Positions 35,262-44,552 of a stretch of DNA of 64,000 nucleotides are shown here, in pieces. The stretch comes from Alistipes sp. (GTDB lineage: Bacteria > Bacteroidota > Bacteroidia > Bacteroidales > Rikenellaceae). Made by a program: the position numbers and the translations under genes. Below the pieces are notes generated by a model. It was given only the letters and a program-made list of their open reading frames with translations. It searched no databases and was not told where the DNA came from. The stretch covers positions 21,817-85,816 of the forward strand of contig JAGATC010000004.1 of the NCBI GenBank assembly GCA_017621455.1, written 5' to 3'. The number at the start of each line of letters is the position of its first letter. Positions within the stretch are counted from its first letter, which is position 1.

Positions 35262-36656
35262 ATGGAGACCAGACGTAATTACGCGAAAGTATACTTTCTT
35301 GGAATTGGAGGCATCGGCATGAGCGCCCTTGCGCGCTACTACATGCACGAAGGTTGCCGCGTGGCGGGCTACGACCGCACCGAGACACCCCTAACGCGTG
35401 CCTTAGCAGAGGAAGGTGCCATCATCCACTACGAGGATGACCCAGAGCTTATCCCCGAGGATATGCGCAACGCCGAAGATACTATTGTGGTGCTCACGCC
35501 CGCCATACCCGCCGACCATAAGGAGTGGGCGTGGCTGCGCGACAATGGCTTCCACATCGAGAAGCGCTCGCAGATGCTCGGACACCTCTCCGAGGGTAAG
35601 CTCTGCATGGCCGTAGCGGGCACACACGGCAAGACAACAACCTCGACACTTGCAGCGTGGCTAAACCACACCGCAGCAAAGGAGGGAAGTGCCATACTTG
35701 GAGGCATCTCGCGCAACTTCAACTCTAACCTCTCGTTAGGCGAGGGTCGCAGATTGGTTGTCGAGGCTGACGAGTACGACCGCTCATTCTTGCGACTATA
35801 CCCCGACGTTGCCGTCATCACAGCAACCGATGCCGACCACCTCGACATCTACGGCACGGCAGAGGTGATGAAGGAGGCATTCGAGGAGTTTGCCTCGCAG
35901 ATTAAACCTGGAGGTGCGCTAATCCTGAAACAGGGTGTCGAGATGAAGTTCGACACCACGGAGCGTAACCTCTACCGCTACTCATGCGACTGTGGTGGCG
36001 ACTTCCATGCCGAGAATATATCCTTAATTGAGGGCGGTCACTATCGCTACGACATCGTTACTCCCAACAGCCGCATCCAGGGTTGCCGCTTAGGCATCCT
36101 CGGCAAGGTACACATCGAAAACTCCATCGCTGCCGTAGCCATGCTATGGGTAGCAGCAAAGTTGGAGGGCAAGGAGTTAGACCGCAAGGCTATAGCCGAG
36201 GCGCTCGATAGTTTCGAGGGTGTAAAGCGCCGCATGGAGGTATACATCAACACTCCGAAGCAGGTCTACATCGACGACTATGCCCACCACCCCGAGGAGT
36301 TGCGCGCTACGATAGAGTCGCTGCGCGGCATCTTCCCCGGTCGTAGGCTCTTGGCGATATTCCAGCCTCACCTCTACACCCGCACGCGCGACTTCGCAGC
36401 GGAGTTCTCGGAGGTGCTGTCGCTTACGGACGAGGTGATTATGGTGCCCATCTACCCTGCTCGCGAGCTACCCATCGAGGGAGTCACGTCGGAGATGATT
36501 GGCCGCAACCTCACCACAAAGTGGCAGCTTGTGGAGCGCGAGGAGCTTGCTGCAACGCTCCGAACAATGGATACAGATGTGGTGGTAACGTTCGGTGCAG
36601 GTAACATCGACGCCTACTGTGGCGCGATATACGAAGTTTTGAAAACAAAGATGTAG
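35262..36656 (+). CDS. murC: UDP-N-acetylmuramate-L-alanine ligase MurC
   Basis: ATP-dependent ligase that adds L-Ala to UDP-MurNAc. The 464-residue protein shows the Rossmann-like start FLGIGGIGMSALARYY, the ATP-binding loop GTHGKTTT (120-127), the EADEYDRSF motif and the DDYAHHP motif of Mur ligases in the third domain. It is 30 bp after murG, and the next gene begins directly after its stop, which indicates tight coupling. Length is normal for the family. Confidence 0.97.
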   Translation: METRRNYAKVYFLGIGGIGMSALARYYMHEGCRVAGYDRTETPLTRALAEEGAIIHYEDDPELIPEDMRNAEDTIVVLTPAIPADHKEWAWLRDNGFHIEKRSQMLGHLSEGKLCMAVAGTHGKTTTSTLAAWLNHTAAKEGSAILGGISRNFNSNLSLGEGRRLVVEADEYDRSFLRLYPDVAVITATDADHLDIYGTAEVMKEAFEEFASQIKPGGALILKQGVEMKFDTTERNLYRYSCDCGGDFHAENISLIEGGHYRYDIVTPNSRIQGCRLGILGKVHIENSIAAVAMLWVAAKLEGKELDRKAIAEALDSFEGVKRRMEVYINTPKQVYIDDYAHHPEELRATIESLRGIFPGRRLLAIFQPHLYTRTRDFAAEFSEVLSLTDEVIMVPIYPARELPIEGVTSEMIGRNLTTKWQLVEREELAATLRTMDTDVVVTFGAGNIDAYCGAIYEVLKTKM

Positions 36657-37775
36657 ATGGCAAGTGAGGTGACACATAATGTGGTTAAATTCGTGGGCTA
36701 CGGCGTGGTGCTCGCGGCAATCGTTGCCGTGGTGGTATGGGCCGAGGTGCTCACGCGAGAACACCGCACCTCACACCCCGTCGAGAGTCTCGAGATAAAC
36801 ATCTCGGGAGGGGGTACATATCGCTTGGCGGATGCCAATAGTTTGGAGCAGTGGATTAGGGAGCATGGCATCTACACCGATAGCATGACCCTCGGCGAGC
36901 TAAGCATTGGAGAGCTCGAGCGCACGGTACTAAACCATAGTGCTGTGGCCAGTGCCAATGCCCATGTCGACTATATGGGACATGCTGTGCTGGATGTCGA
37001 GCTACGTGAGCCTATGGCGCGCCTGCGCATCGATGGCTACGACATGTACATCACCGAGGATGGCTTCCTGCTCTCGACCGTGGCAGACCGCACGGCGCCC
37101 GTGCCAGTAATCACCGGAGACTACACCCCGATATTTGGTCCGCAGTATGCAGGCTATGCCTCGGATGTTGCCCGCGACTCTATCGCCACGCTCGACAGAG
37201 TTATCCAAGAGCTTGAGGATGCTAAGCTACCACACTACCGTTCACTCGACGCCAACGACAGCGCGTTGCGCGAGGCCCTCAGCGAGAGTGTGTCGAAGGG
37301 GTTGTTTATGTCGGATGCAGAGTATAGCGTGCTTGTGGGCGACTTAGAGAGGCGTAAGACAGCGGCACGCGAGAACCACGCCGCTCAGAAGCGTAGCATC
37401 GAGGCCGAGATTGCCATGCTCACCGAGCAGCAACAGCAGGCACGCATCAAGCAGCGTAACCTTCGTAGCGCCAATGCCGACTTCGAGGCGCTCATCGCGT
37501 TCCTAAAGGACGTTGAGCACAGCACCTACTGGCGCGACGAGGTGGTGCAGTTGATGCTGACAGGCGGGAGCAGCGACGCTGAGAGCTACCAGAGCATGGA
37601 GATAAGTTTCATACCGCGCCGTGGGCGCTTCGTTGTCGACCTCGGCACAGCCACCGAGCTCGATAGTAAGCTCTCGAATCTCTATCGTTTCTACACCAAC
37701 GGACTCGATAAGATTGGCTGGGACAAATACAGCAACATAAGCCTCCGCTACCATGGCCAGGTAGTATGTCGCTAA
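36657..37775 (+). CDS. ftsQ: Cell-division protein FtsQ with a coiled-coil insertion
   Basis: FtsQ links the cytoplasmic and periplasmic halves of the divisome. The 372-residue protein has a membrane segment (about 11-32), a POTRA-like part (40-115) and the conserved end (ISFIPRRGRFVVDLGTATELDSKLSNLYRFYTNGLDKIGW). Between them residues ~165-280 are unlike typical Bacteroidetes FtsQ, which has about 240-260 residues. They include a strongly charged Arg/Glu/Gln stretch (222-285, with QQQQARIKQRNLR) predicted as coiled coil. The gene begins 1 bp after the murC stop and is followed by ftsA after 42 bp. The call follows from the ends of the sequence and the context. Confidence 0.88.
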   Translation: MASEVTHNVVKFVGYGVVLAAIVAVVVWAEVLTREHRTSHPVESLEINISGGGTYRLADANSLEQWIREHGIYTDSMTLGELSIGELERTVLNHSAVASANAHVDYMGHAVLDVELREPMARLRIDGYDMYITEDGFLLSTVADRTAPVPVITGDYTPIFGPQYAGYASDVARDSIATLDRVIQELEDAKLPHYRSLDANDSALREALSESVSKGLFMSDAEYSVLVGDLERRKTAARENHAAQKRSIEAEIAMLTEQQQQARIKQRNLRSANADFEALIAFLKDVEHSTYWRDEVVQLMLTGGSSDAESYQSMEISFIPRRGRFVVDLGTATELDSKLSNLYRFYTNGLDKIGWDKYSNISLRYHGQVVCR

Positions 37776-37817
37776 GCTAAACACTATGAAAAAATAGAGT
37801 AAAAACACAATAACACA

Positions 37818-39260
37818 ATGAAAGAGAGACAAATTGTAGCCATTGACGTAGGTTCGTCAAATGTGGTTATCGCCGTAGGAGCGATTGAGGATGATGGCAG
37901 AGTAAACATCAAGGGTATCGCGTCGGAGCCTGTATCGGGCATCGACTCTGGACGTGTCGAGAATAGCGAGACTGCGGGTCGTGCTGTGCGTGCTGCCAAG
38001 GAGCGCATCGAGCAGGAGCTAAACATCAAGATTACGGAGGCTTACGCAGGTCTCTCGGGCGACTATATCCGCTGCGTACAGGTTACCGACTATGTCTATG
38101 TTCAGGATGAGTTGGGCAATGGTAGCAACCAGATTACTCAGCGCGATGTAGATGACCTCGACCGCCGCATGCAGAGCGTGAAGCTCCCCGACGACCGCGA
38201 GGAGATACTCTCTAAGGAGGCCATCCGCTACACCATCGACGACAAGGTCGTGGATGAGCCCGTGGGCGCCTATGGTCATGTACTCTCGGCCACCTACAAC
38301 TTTATCCTCACCGACCGCAGTATGCGCGACCGCCTCAACCAGTGTCTAATGAATCAGGGCATTAAGGTTAAGGAGTTTGTGCCCAATGCTGCCATCACGC
38401 ACCTCTCGGTGGCTACCGACGAGGATATTGAGGAGGGTGTTGTTGTTGTCGACCTTGGTGGTGGCGTCACAGACGTGTCGGTGTTGCTACGCAGCAAGCT
38501 ACGTCACATAGCATCTATCCCCGTAGGTGCCGACTCCATAAACAACGACATCCGCTCGTATGGCATCCCTGCCAACTACATCGAGAACCTAAAGCGCCGC
38601 TATGGCTCGGCTGTTGCAGAGCTCGCCACGGACGATAGAATCGTCTTCCAGTCGGCACGCCGCGGTGTACCTAAGAGCATCCTACGCCACAACCTCGCCA
38701 CAGTAATCGAGGCGCGTCTTAAGGAGATTGCCGAGTGGGTACGTCGCGAGATTAAGGAGGCTGGTTGCGGTCCTAAGTTCTCACCCATCCTTCTCATCAC
38801 AGGTGGTGGCGCCGAGATGCAGAATATCGAGACCCTCTTCTCACGTGAGCTGGGCATAGATGAGGTACGCGCCGTATATCCCGAGTATGGCTTCACGGAG
38901 AATATGACCGACTATATCTCAACATCGGCATACGCTACCGTGGCATCGCTCCTGCTGTTTGGAGCACGCCGTGGCAGTTGCTCGGTAGCTACAGGCATCA
39001 ACCGTAGTGTTACAACACCTCCACGACGCGAGGAGGCTCCCAAGCCTGCGGTGGTTAACACCCCTGTAACGCCAGCTAAGGAGACCCCTGCCAACGACAA
39101 TGAGGTTGAGAAGAGGAGATCACCCGCAGAGGAGGAGAACATCTTCGACACTGGCAACAACGATGGCGGCAAGAAGCCAAGCATTTGGGAGCGATTGCAG
39201 AACAAGGTGTCGGATTGGGGCAACTCGTTTGCAGGTAAGGACCAGGATTCAGACTTCTAA
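37818..39260 (+). CDS. ftsA: Cell-division protein FtsA
   Basis: Actin-like protein that anchors FtsZ to the membrane and recruits later division proteins. The 480-residue product shows the phosphate-1 loop VAIDVGSSNVVIAV, the VVDLGGGVTDVSVL motif and the ILLITGGGAEMQNIE motif of the actin/Hsp70 fold. The C-terminus ends in an amphipathic stretch (SIWERLQNKVSDWGNSF) suited to membrane attachment, preceded by a Pro/Glu-rich linker. It lies 42 bp after ftsQ and 29 bp before the ftsZ ATG. Confidence 0.96.
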   Translation: MKERQIVAIDVGSSNVVIAVGAIEDDGRVNIKGIASEPVSGIDSGRVENSETAGRAVRAAKERIEQELNIKITEAYAGLSGDYIRCVQVTDYVYVQDELGNGSNQITQRDVDDLDRRMQSVKLPDDREEILSKEAIRYTIDDKVVDEPVGAYGHVLSATYNFILTDRSMRDRLNQCLMNQGIKVKEFVPNAAITHLSVATDEDIEEGVVVVDLGGGVTDVSVLLRSKLRHIASIPVGADSINNDIRSYGIPANYIENLKRRYGSAVAELATDDRIVFQSARRGVPKSILRHNLATVIEARLKEIAEWVRREIKEAGCGPKFSPILLITGGGAEMQNIETLFSRELGIDEVRAVYPEYGFTENMTDYISTSAYATVASLLLFGARRGSCSVATGINRSVTTPPRREEAPKPAVVNTPVTPAKETPANDNEVEKRRSPAEEENIFDTGNNDGGKKPSIWERLQNKVSDWGNSFAGKDQDSDF

Positions 39261-39289
39261 TCAAGACTACTCTATAAACATTGCAGAAT

Positions 39290-40651
39290 ATGGACAACAA
39301 GATAAATATGACGGACGATTTGGTTCAGGCTATTGCTGGTGATAACATCTCGACAATCGAGCTCGACTCGGAGTCGAACATTATGGTCATCGGCGTTGGT
39401 GGCGCCGGTGGTAATGCTGTAAACCACATGTACAAGATGGGGATCACGGGTGTTAACTTCGTGGTATGTAACACCGATGCCAAGGCGCTGAACAACTGTG
39501 ACGTAAAGAATAAGGTGCAGATGGGTCCAGGTCTGGGTGCAGGTAACGACCCTAAGCGTGGTAGAGAGCTCGCCATCGAGAGCGAGGAGCAGCTACGTAG
39601 CCTCCTGGAGACCTCGGGCGTGAAGATGCTCTTCATCGCAGCAGGTATGGGTGGTGGTACTGGTACGGGTGCTTCGCCTGTTATTGCCAAGCTCGCCCAC
39701 GACCTTGGCGTGCTTACCGTAGCCGTAGTTACCATGCCCTTCCGTATAGAGGGCCCCAGCCGCTATACCAGCGCTGTCGACGGTGTGAAGGAGCTTAACC
39801 AGTGGGTGGACTCGCTGCTTATCATCGACAACGAGCGTCTGCGCGCACTCTACGGCAAGCTACCTCTTAAGGAGGCATTTGGCAAGGCCGACGACGTGCT
39901 CGGCATGGCTACGAAGGGTATCGCGGAGCTTATCACCGTGGAGGTGGCCCTCGTACGTGTCGACTTCGCCGATGTGGAGAAGGTTATGCGCAACAGCGGC
40001 CGCACCCACATGTCGGTGGTTAAGGCTACAGGCGAAAACCGCGCACTCGAGGTTGCTGAGGGAGCGCTCACATCATCACTCTTGGACGACAACAACATCG
40101 CTGGCGCTAAGGAGATTCTTCTAAACTTTGCCGTCTCTAACCTCGACAACATCTCTCAGGACGACATCTCGTTGGCCATGGAGTATGTCCAGAAGCACGC
40201 AGGCTATGTTGACGAGAATGGCGTTAAGCAGGATGCCGACATCATCTGGGGTGCCTGCGAGAAGCCCTCTCTCGGAGATGACGAGCTGGAGTTGGTACTT
40301 GTAGCAACACGCTTCTCTGATGGCACAACACTCAATATCGAGCAGACATATACCAGCACCGATAGCCCCTTCACGCCACACATCGAGGAGCCCAAGCGCC
40401 CCGAGGTGGTAGAGAAGCCCGAGCAGCGCGAAAAGCGCGAGCTAAACATCCCTCGCGAGAATGTGACCATCACACCTCAGCAGGATAAGTATCGCCAGGT
40501 ATCGCTCCAGAAGCGCGAGCCAGCATACGTGCGCCAGCGCTCACAATTTGAGGTTGAGAGCGAGTCGCAGCCCAGCACTAAATACCAGCATCAGGCACCT
40601 GTGCAGGAGGATGATGTTAAGCCTGCCGACAACAACAGCATGCTTTTCTAA
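39290..40651 (+). CDS. ftsZ: Cell-division GTPase FtsZ
   Basis: Tubulin-like GTPase that forms the Z ring. The 453-residue protein (ATG at 39290; a TTG at 39281 is a less likely start) has the GVGGAGGNAV loop (35-44), the GTP-binding GGGTGTG (121-127) and a variable linker with a C-terminal peptide ending ADNNSMLF. Odd point: in the T7 synergy loop, where E. coli reads NVDFADV (Asn207, Asp209, Asp212), this protein reads RVDFADV (223-229). The first residue is Arg and both aspartates are kept. The codon is CGT at 39956-39958. Confidence 0.97.
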   Translation: MDNKINMTDDLVQAIAGDNISTIELDSESNIMVIGVGGAGGNAVNHMYKMGITGVNFVVCNTDAKALNNCDVKNKVQMGPGLGAGNDPKRGRELAIESEEQLRSLLETSGVKMLFIAAGMGGGTGTGASPVIAKLAHDLGVLTVAVVTMPFRIEGPSRYTSAVDGVKELNQWVDSLLIIDNERLRALYGKLPLKEAFGKADDVLGMATKGIAELITVEVALVRVDFADVEKVMRNSGRTHMSVVKATGENRALEVAEGALTSSLLDDNNIAGAKEILLNFAVSNLDNISQDDISLAMEYVQKHAGYVDENGVKQDADIIWGACEKPSLGDDELELVLVATRFSDGTTLNIEQTYTSTDSPFTPHIEEPKRPEVVEKPEQREKRELNIPRENVTITPQQDKYRQVSLQKREPAYVRQRSQFEVESESQPSTKYQHQAPVQEDDVKPADNNSMLF

Positions 40652-40673
40652 GTGACTAACAGACAACGCATAA

Positions 40674-41996
40674 ATGTTTAATATATTATCGGTTGAAGCG
40701 GACAGCGTGGCTGAGAGTGCGGCCATTGCAATAAATAGCAATATCGACTTTGGCAATGTGGCTATCTATGCCATCATCACCTTTGTGCTTATCATCTGCT
40801 CGGGAATGGCGTCGGGCTCGGAGGTGGCATTCTTTTCGCTCACGCACAACGACATAGATGAGCTTGAAGAGAAGAACTCAGCCTCGTCGCGTCGCGTTCT
40901 GGAGCTTTTAGAGAACCCCGACCGCTTGTTGGCAACCATTCTTGTTGCCAACAACATGGTCAACATCTGTCTTGTCATCTTCGCAACGTATATTGTCGAT
41001 GAGATATTTATCTTCAGTGGCGTATGGGAGTTTATCTTTAACACCGTGGTTATCACCTTTATACTCTTGCTCTTTGGTGAGATTATGCCCAAGGTGTTAT
41101 CACAGAACAACCCTGTAAAGATGTCGCAGATGCTCTCGGTGCCGCTAAAGGTTATGCGCTGGGTGGTATACCCCTTAGCCTTCATCCTTATACGCACTTC
41201 GAGTCGTGTCAGCCGCCTTGCATCGAAGAATGCCGAGATCTCTATCGAGGAGCTTGCCGATGCTGTCGACCTCACCGAGACAGGCTCCGCAGAGCAGCAG
41301 AAGATGCTCTCGGGCATCGTTCAGTTTGGCCAGACCGAGGTGGTGGAGGTCATGCACTCGCGCGTAGACATCACCGGCTTGGCCTATGAGTCTAACTACG
41401 ACGAGGTACGCAAGGTGATTGTCGAGACTGGCTACTCGCGTATTCCCGTCTATGGCGACGACTTGGATGACGTGCGCGGCATGCTCTATGTCAAGGACCT
41501 ACTGCCCCACATCGCCGAGGCTACCGACTTCGAGTGGCAGAGACTCCTGCGCAAGCCCTACTTCGCGCCCGAGCACATGATGATAGACGACCTCTTGAAG
41601 GAGTTCCAGAAGAATAAGATACACATCGCCATCGTTGTGGATGAGTATGGCGCTACGCAGGGACTTATCTCGTTGGAGGACATCCTCGAGGAGGTTGTTG
41701 GCGAGATTACGGACGAGAGCGACGAGGATGAAGATAAGCTCTACGAGAAGATTGGCGAGCGCAGCTATATCTTTGATGCTAAGATACATATCGGCGAGTT
41801 CCTACGCGTCATAGAGTTCGACGAAGATAGCTTCAAGGATGTCGAGGGACATGCCGAGACGTTGGCGGGTCTGATGATGGAGCTTAAGCGTGACCTGCCC
41901 CGCAGAGGCGATGAGCTGACATCACACGGTGTGAAGTTCTTTATCGCCACGATGGATGGCCGCCGTGTAGATAAAATCAAGGTCGACATCTTATAA
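40674..41996 (+). CDS. gldE: GldE-like CNNM/CBS-domain membrane protein
   Basis: A 440-residue integral membrane protein with the CNNM (DUF21) transmembrane domain (about 25-205, SEVAFFSLTHNDIDELEE), a CBS pair (VMHSRVDITGLAYE, IAIVVDEYGATQGLISLEDILEEVVG) and a CorC/HlyC-type C-terminal domain (about 355-440). GldE of Flavobacterium has this layout; related proteins move or sense magnesium. It lies 22 bp after ftsZ and 10 bp before the phosphopantetheinyl transferase gene, the arrangement usual for gldE in Bacteroidales. The gliding name does not imply gliding here. Confidence 0.87.
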   Translation: MFNILSVEADSVAESAAIAINSNIDFGNVAIYAIITFVLIICSGMASGSEVAFFSLTHNDIDELEEKNSASSRRVLELLENPDRLLATILVANNMVNICLVIFATYIVDEIFIFSGVWEFIFNTVVITFILLLFGEIMPKVLSQNNPVKMSQMLSVPLKVMRWVVYPLAFILIRTSSRVSRLASKNAEISIEELADAVDLTETGSAEQQKMLSGIVQFGQTEVVEVMHSRVDITGLAYESNYDEVRKVIVETGYSRIPVYGDDLDDVRGMLYVKDLLPHIAEATDFEWQRLLRKPYFAPEHMMIDDLLKEFQKNKIHIAIVVDEYGATQGLISLEDILEEVVGEITDESDEDEDKLYEKIGERSYIFDAKIHIGEFLRVIEFDEDSFKDVEGHAETLAGLMMELKRDLPRRGDELTSHGVKFFIATMDGRRVDKIKVDIL

Positions 41997-42006
41997 ATGC
42001 TGGGCG

Positions 42007-42582
42007 ATGGTTAGACTCTTCGTCGAAGAAATACCCCCGGTCTACGCCTGCTGCGATAGGCTTGTCACAGCACAGGATGTTGCCTCCGCCTCACGCTTTC
42101 AGAACGATAAGCGCCGCCGCGAGCACCTCGCATGGCGACGTATCGTGCGCGAAGAGCTGGGCACAAATGTCGCTATCGACTACAATGCCGTAGGCGCCCC
42201 TACGGTGGATACCCCCAACACCTACATAAGTGTTTCGCACGGTGCCGATATGGTTGCTGTGGCTATTGCCGACGAGGCTGTGGGTGTTGATATTGAGGCT
42301 CTGGAGCGCAACTTCGATAGAGTTAAGTCGCGATATATGAGCGACGTGGAGAGTGCTCTGGGCGACAATCATGATTGGGCAGCGATGGTGTGGTGCGCAA
42401 AGGAGGCTATCTACAAGCTATATGGACGCCGCGAGGTAGACCTCATGGACGACATACACATCACCGCCTACAACCCCGAGGCCATGGAGCTACACGCCAC
42501 GGTGGGCAATGTGGATAATATCGTGGTCAAAATCTCGTTTGTAGGTAGTAGAGCTGTTGTGGCAGTGGCCACGTATAAATAA
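42007..42582 (+). CDS. 4'-phosphopantetheinyl transferase-superfamily protein
   Basis: Transfers phosphopantetheine from CoA to a carrier-protein serine. The 191-residue product has the two conserved motifs of the Sfp-like superfamily: AVGVDIEALERNF (magnesium-binding Asp/Glu) and WCAKEAIYKLYG. Its place directly after gldE is conserved in Bacteroidales. The target carrier protein is unknown: it could be the fatty-acid ACP or a polyketide-type carrier. Length fits the single-chain group better than AcpS (about 120). Confidence 0.86.
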   Translation: MVRLFVEEIPPVYACCDRLVTAQDVASASRFQNDKRRREHLAWRRIVREELGTNVAIDYNAVGAPTVDTPNTYISVSHGADMVAVAIADEAVGVDIEALERNFDRVKSRYMSDVESALGDNHDWAAMVWCAKEAIYKLYGRREVDLMDDIHITAYNPEAMELHATVGNVDNIVVKISFVGSRAVVAVATYK

Positions 42583-42590
42583 AAATTTGG

Positions 42591-42598
42591 TAATTTTG
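42591..42598 (+). promoter_or_regulatory. -7 element TAATTTTG for the MATE gene
   Basis: TAATTTTG matches TAnnTTTG and lies 22 nt before the ATG at 42621. Confidence 0.6.
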
Positions 42599-42620
42599 CG
42601 ACCTCAATAAGGCATATAAT

Positions 42621-44081
42621 ATGGCATCGGCAGTTCAAAATAACACTGTATCGTTAGGCACCGACTCCATCGGTAAGCTCCTGGCGCGCTATGCCATTCC
42701 GGCAATCATCGCCATGGCCTCATCGTCGCTCTACCACATTATCGACAGCATCTTTATTGGCCATGGTGTTGGCGGCTATGCTATCGCCGGCATGGCTATC
42801 ACGCTACCTATCATGAACATAGCCTCGGCCTTTGGTGCTATGGTGGGTGTGGGTGCCGCGGCCCGCATATCGATACGTCTGGGCGAGGGAAATAAGCGTG
42901 CTGCGGAGCATATCTTAGGTAATGCCGTACTATTAAATATCGTGCTCGGCATTGCCATCATGCTTCTTTTTCTGCTCTTTCTCGACCCCATACTTCTCTT
43001 CTTCTCGGGAGGTGAGGCTGGCGCGGAGACCTTGGGCTATGCGCGCGACTTTATGCGTGTGATAATGTTCGGAAACATCATCACACACCTCTACCTCGGC
43101 CTTAATGAGCAGCTACGTGCCTCGGGCTACCCCCGCAAGGCTATGTACATTATGATACTCTCGATGGTCATCTGCACCATCCTCAACCCGCTCTTTATCT
43201 TCGGCTTCGGCTGGGGAGTACAGGGCTCGGCATTCGCCACCGTCATAGCGCAGACCATCTGCCTGCTTATACAGATACACCACTACACCTCGCCCAAGAG
43301 TTTTCTTCGATTCAAGCGCGAGAGTTTCCACTTCAAGCGAAGCATCGTGGTCAATATCATATCTATAGGCATGGCACCCTTCCTTCTTAACGTCTGTGCT
43401 TCGTTCGTAACGCGCTTTATGAATACGGCACTCTTAAACTATGGCGGCACAGGTGTGGACGATGTCATTCAAGTGACAGCATTCGAGGAGGGCGTGGGCG
43501 ATATATATGTTGGCGCCTACGGCATTATGAACCGCGTGATACTGCTCTTCATAATGGTTGCCAATGGCTTTAACCAGGGTATGCAGCCAATCGTGGGATA
43601 TAACTACGGTGCCAAGCAGTATGGCCGCGTGCTTAAGGCGCTAAAATACACGATTATATGCGCCACATGCGTGACAACTTTTGCCTTTGTCATAGGCACC
43701 TTCTTCCCCGAGTATGTCGCGGCACTCTTTGTCGAGGGTGGCAATAGTGCTGCCGACAAGGCTATGATTGAGGTTGTAACACAGGGCTTGGGCATCGCGA
43801 TGTTGGTATTCCCGTTTGTGGGCTTCCAGATTGTTGCGGGCGGTTTTTTCCAATATATCGGACGTGCACCCCTTGCAATGTTGCTATCGACGACACGTCA
43901 GCTACTCTTCCTATTACCCCTGCTACTAACACTCACGCCCAAGTATGGTGCCATGGGAGCATGGATGTCTATGCCTCTTGCCGACGGTGCTGCCGTATTG
44001 GTTGCAGGCACACTGCTCTTCGTGCAGATACGCAAGTTCAAGCGCATGGAGCGCGAACAACTATTTGGCAGAAATGCTTAG
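42621..44081 (+). CDS. MATE-family efflux transporter
   Basis: A 486-residue membrane protein with 12 hydrophobic segments of the multidrug and toxin extrusion fold. Typical features include the early LARYAIPAIIAMASSSLYHIID segment, SIFIGHGVGGYAIAGMA, NMQPIVGYNYGA-like QGMQPIVGYNYGAKQYGR and the mid-protein GYPRKAMYIMI loop. It uses a Na+ or H+ gradient to export a cationic compound or a metabolite; the substrate cannot be assigned. It has its own promoter, and its TAG stop (44079-44081) overlaps the TAA stop of the convergent DUF2752 gene by 3 bp. Confidence 0.92.
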   Translation: MASAVQNNTVSLGTDSIGKLLARYAIPAIIAMASSSLYHIIDSIFIGHGVGGYAIAGMAITLPIMNIASAFGAMVGVGAAARISIRLGEGNKRAAEHILGNAVLLNIVLGIAIMLLFLLFLDPILLFFSGGEAGAETLGYARDFMRVIMFGNIITHLYLGLNEQLRASGYPRKAMYIMILSMVICTILNPLFIFGFGWGVQGSAFATVIAQTICLLIQIHHYTSPKSFLRFKRESFHFKRSIVVNIISIGMAPFLLNVCASFVTRFMNTALLNYGGTGVDDVIQVTAFEEGVGDIYVGAYGIMNRVILLFIMVANGFNQGMQPIVGYNYGAKQYGRVLKALKYTIICATCVTTFAFVIGTFFPEYVAALFVEGGNSAADKAMIEVVTQGLGIAMLVFPFVGFQIVAGGFFQYIGRAPLAMLLSTTRQLLFLLPLLLTLTPKYGAMGAWMSMPLADGAAVLVAGTLLFVQIRKFKRMEREQLFGRNA

Positions 44082-44524
44082 TGAGGCAGGTCTACAAGGT
44101 TGTGCCAGAAGGGGAGGTTACGTACAATCCACCATATAAAATATAGTGCGACGTAGGTCCATATCACCTTATAAGAGGTGAGAACGTTGTATAGGCGTCT
44201 GGCATGACGCGATCTAAATAGCGTCGAGTAGATTATCAGCATTAAATATGGGCCGGAAATCCACAAAAATGGGTTGTAGCGAAATGCTAACCACACATCG
44301 CCATTGAGTAGGCTGTGTAGCGCACGCTGATTACCACACGAGGGACAATCCAAGCCCGTCAGCATGCGAAAGATACACTTAGGGGCGAGATAGGAGTGTG
44401 CAGGGTCGAAATAGAAATATAGGGGCACAGCGACCATGACAACCAAAAGAATGACTGCCACCCATAGCATCGCTGTGCGCGATGACATACCGTCTTCATG
44501 TGTAACGTCTCTCTCTTTATTCAC
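44078..44524 (-). CDS. DUF2752 membrane protein
   Basis: A 148-residue protein with three or four hydrophobic segments and the DUF2752 signature CPSCGNQRALHSLLNGD, where Cys-Pro-x-Cys-Gly and Arg are the invariant residues. An alternative ATG at 44488 would shorten it by 12 residues. Function is unknown. In Bacteroidales these proteins occur beside CD225/dispanin or TM2 membrane proteins; here the neighbour 28 bp upstream is a kinase carrying exactly such a domain. The C-terminal stop overlaps that of the MATE gene. Confidence 0.85.
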   Translation of the reverse strand: MNKERDVTHEDGMSSRTAMLWVAVILLVVMVAVPLYFYFDPAHSYLAPKCIFRMLTGLDCPSCGNQRALHSLLNGDVWLAFRYNPFLWISGPYLMLIIYSTLFRSRHARRLYNVLTSYKVIWTYVALYFIWWIVRNLPFWHNLVDLPH

Positions 44525-44552
44525 GAAACCTCGCTGTAACGACTAACGTTGA

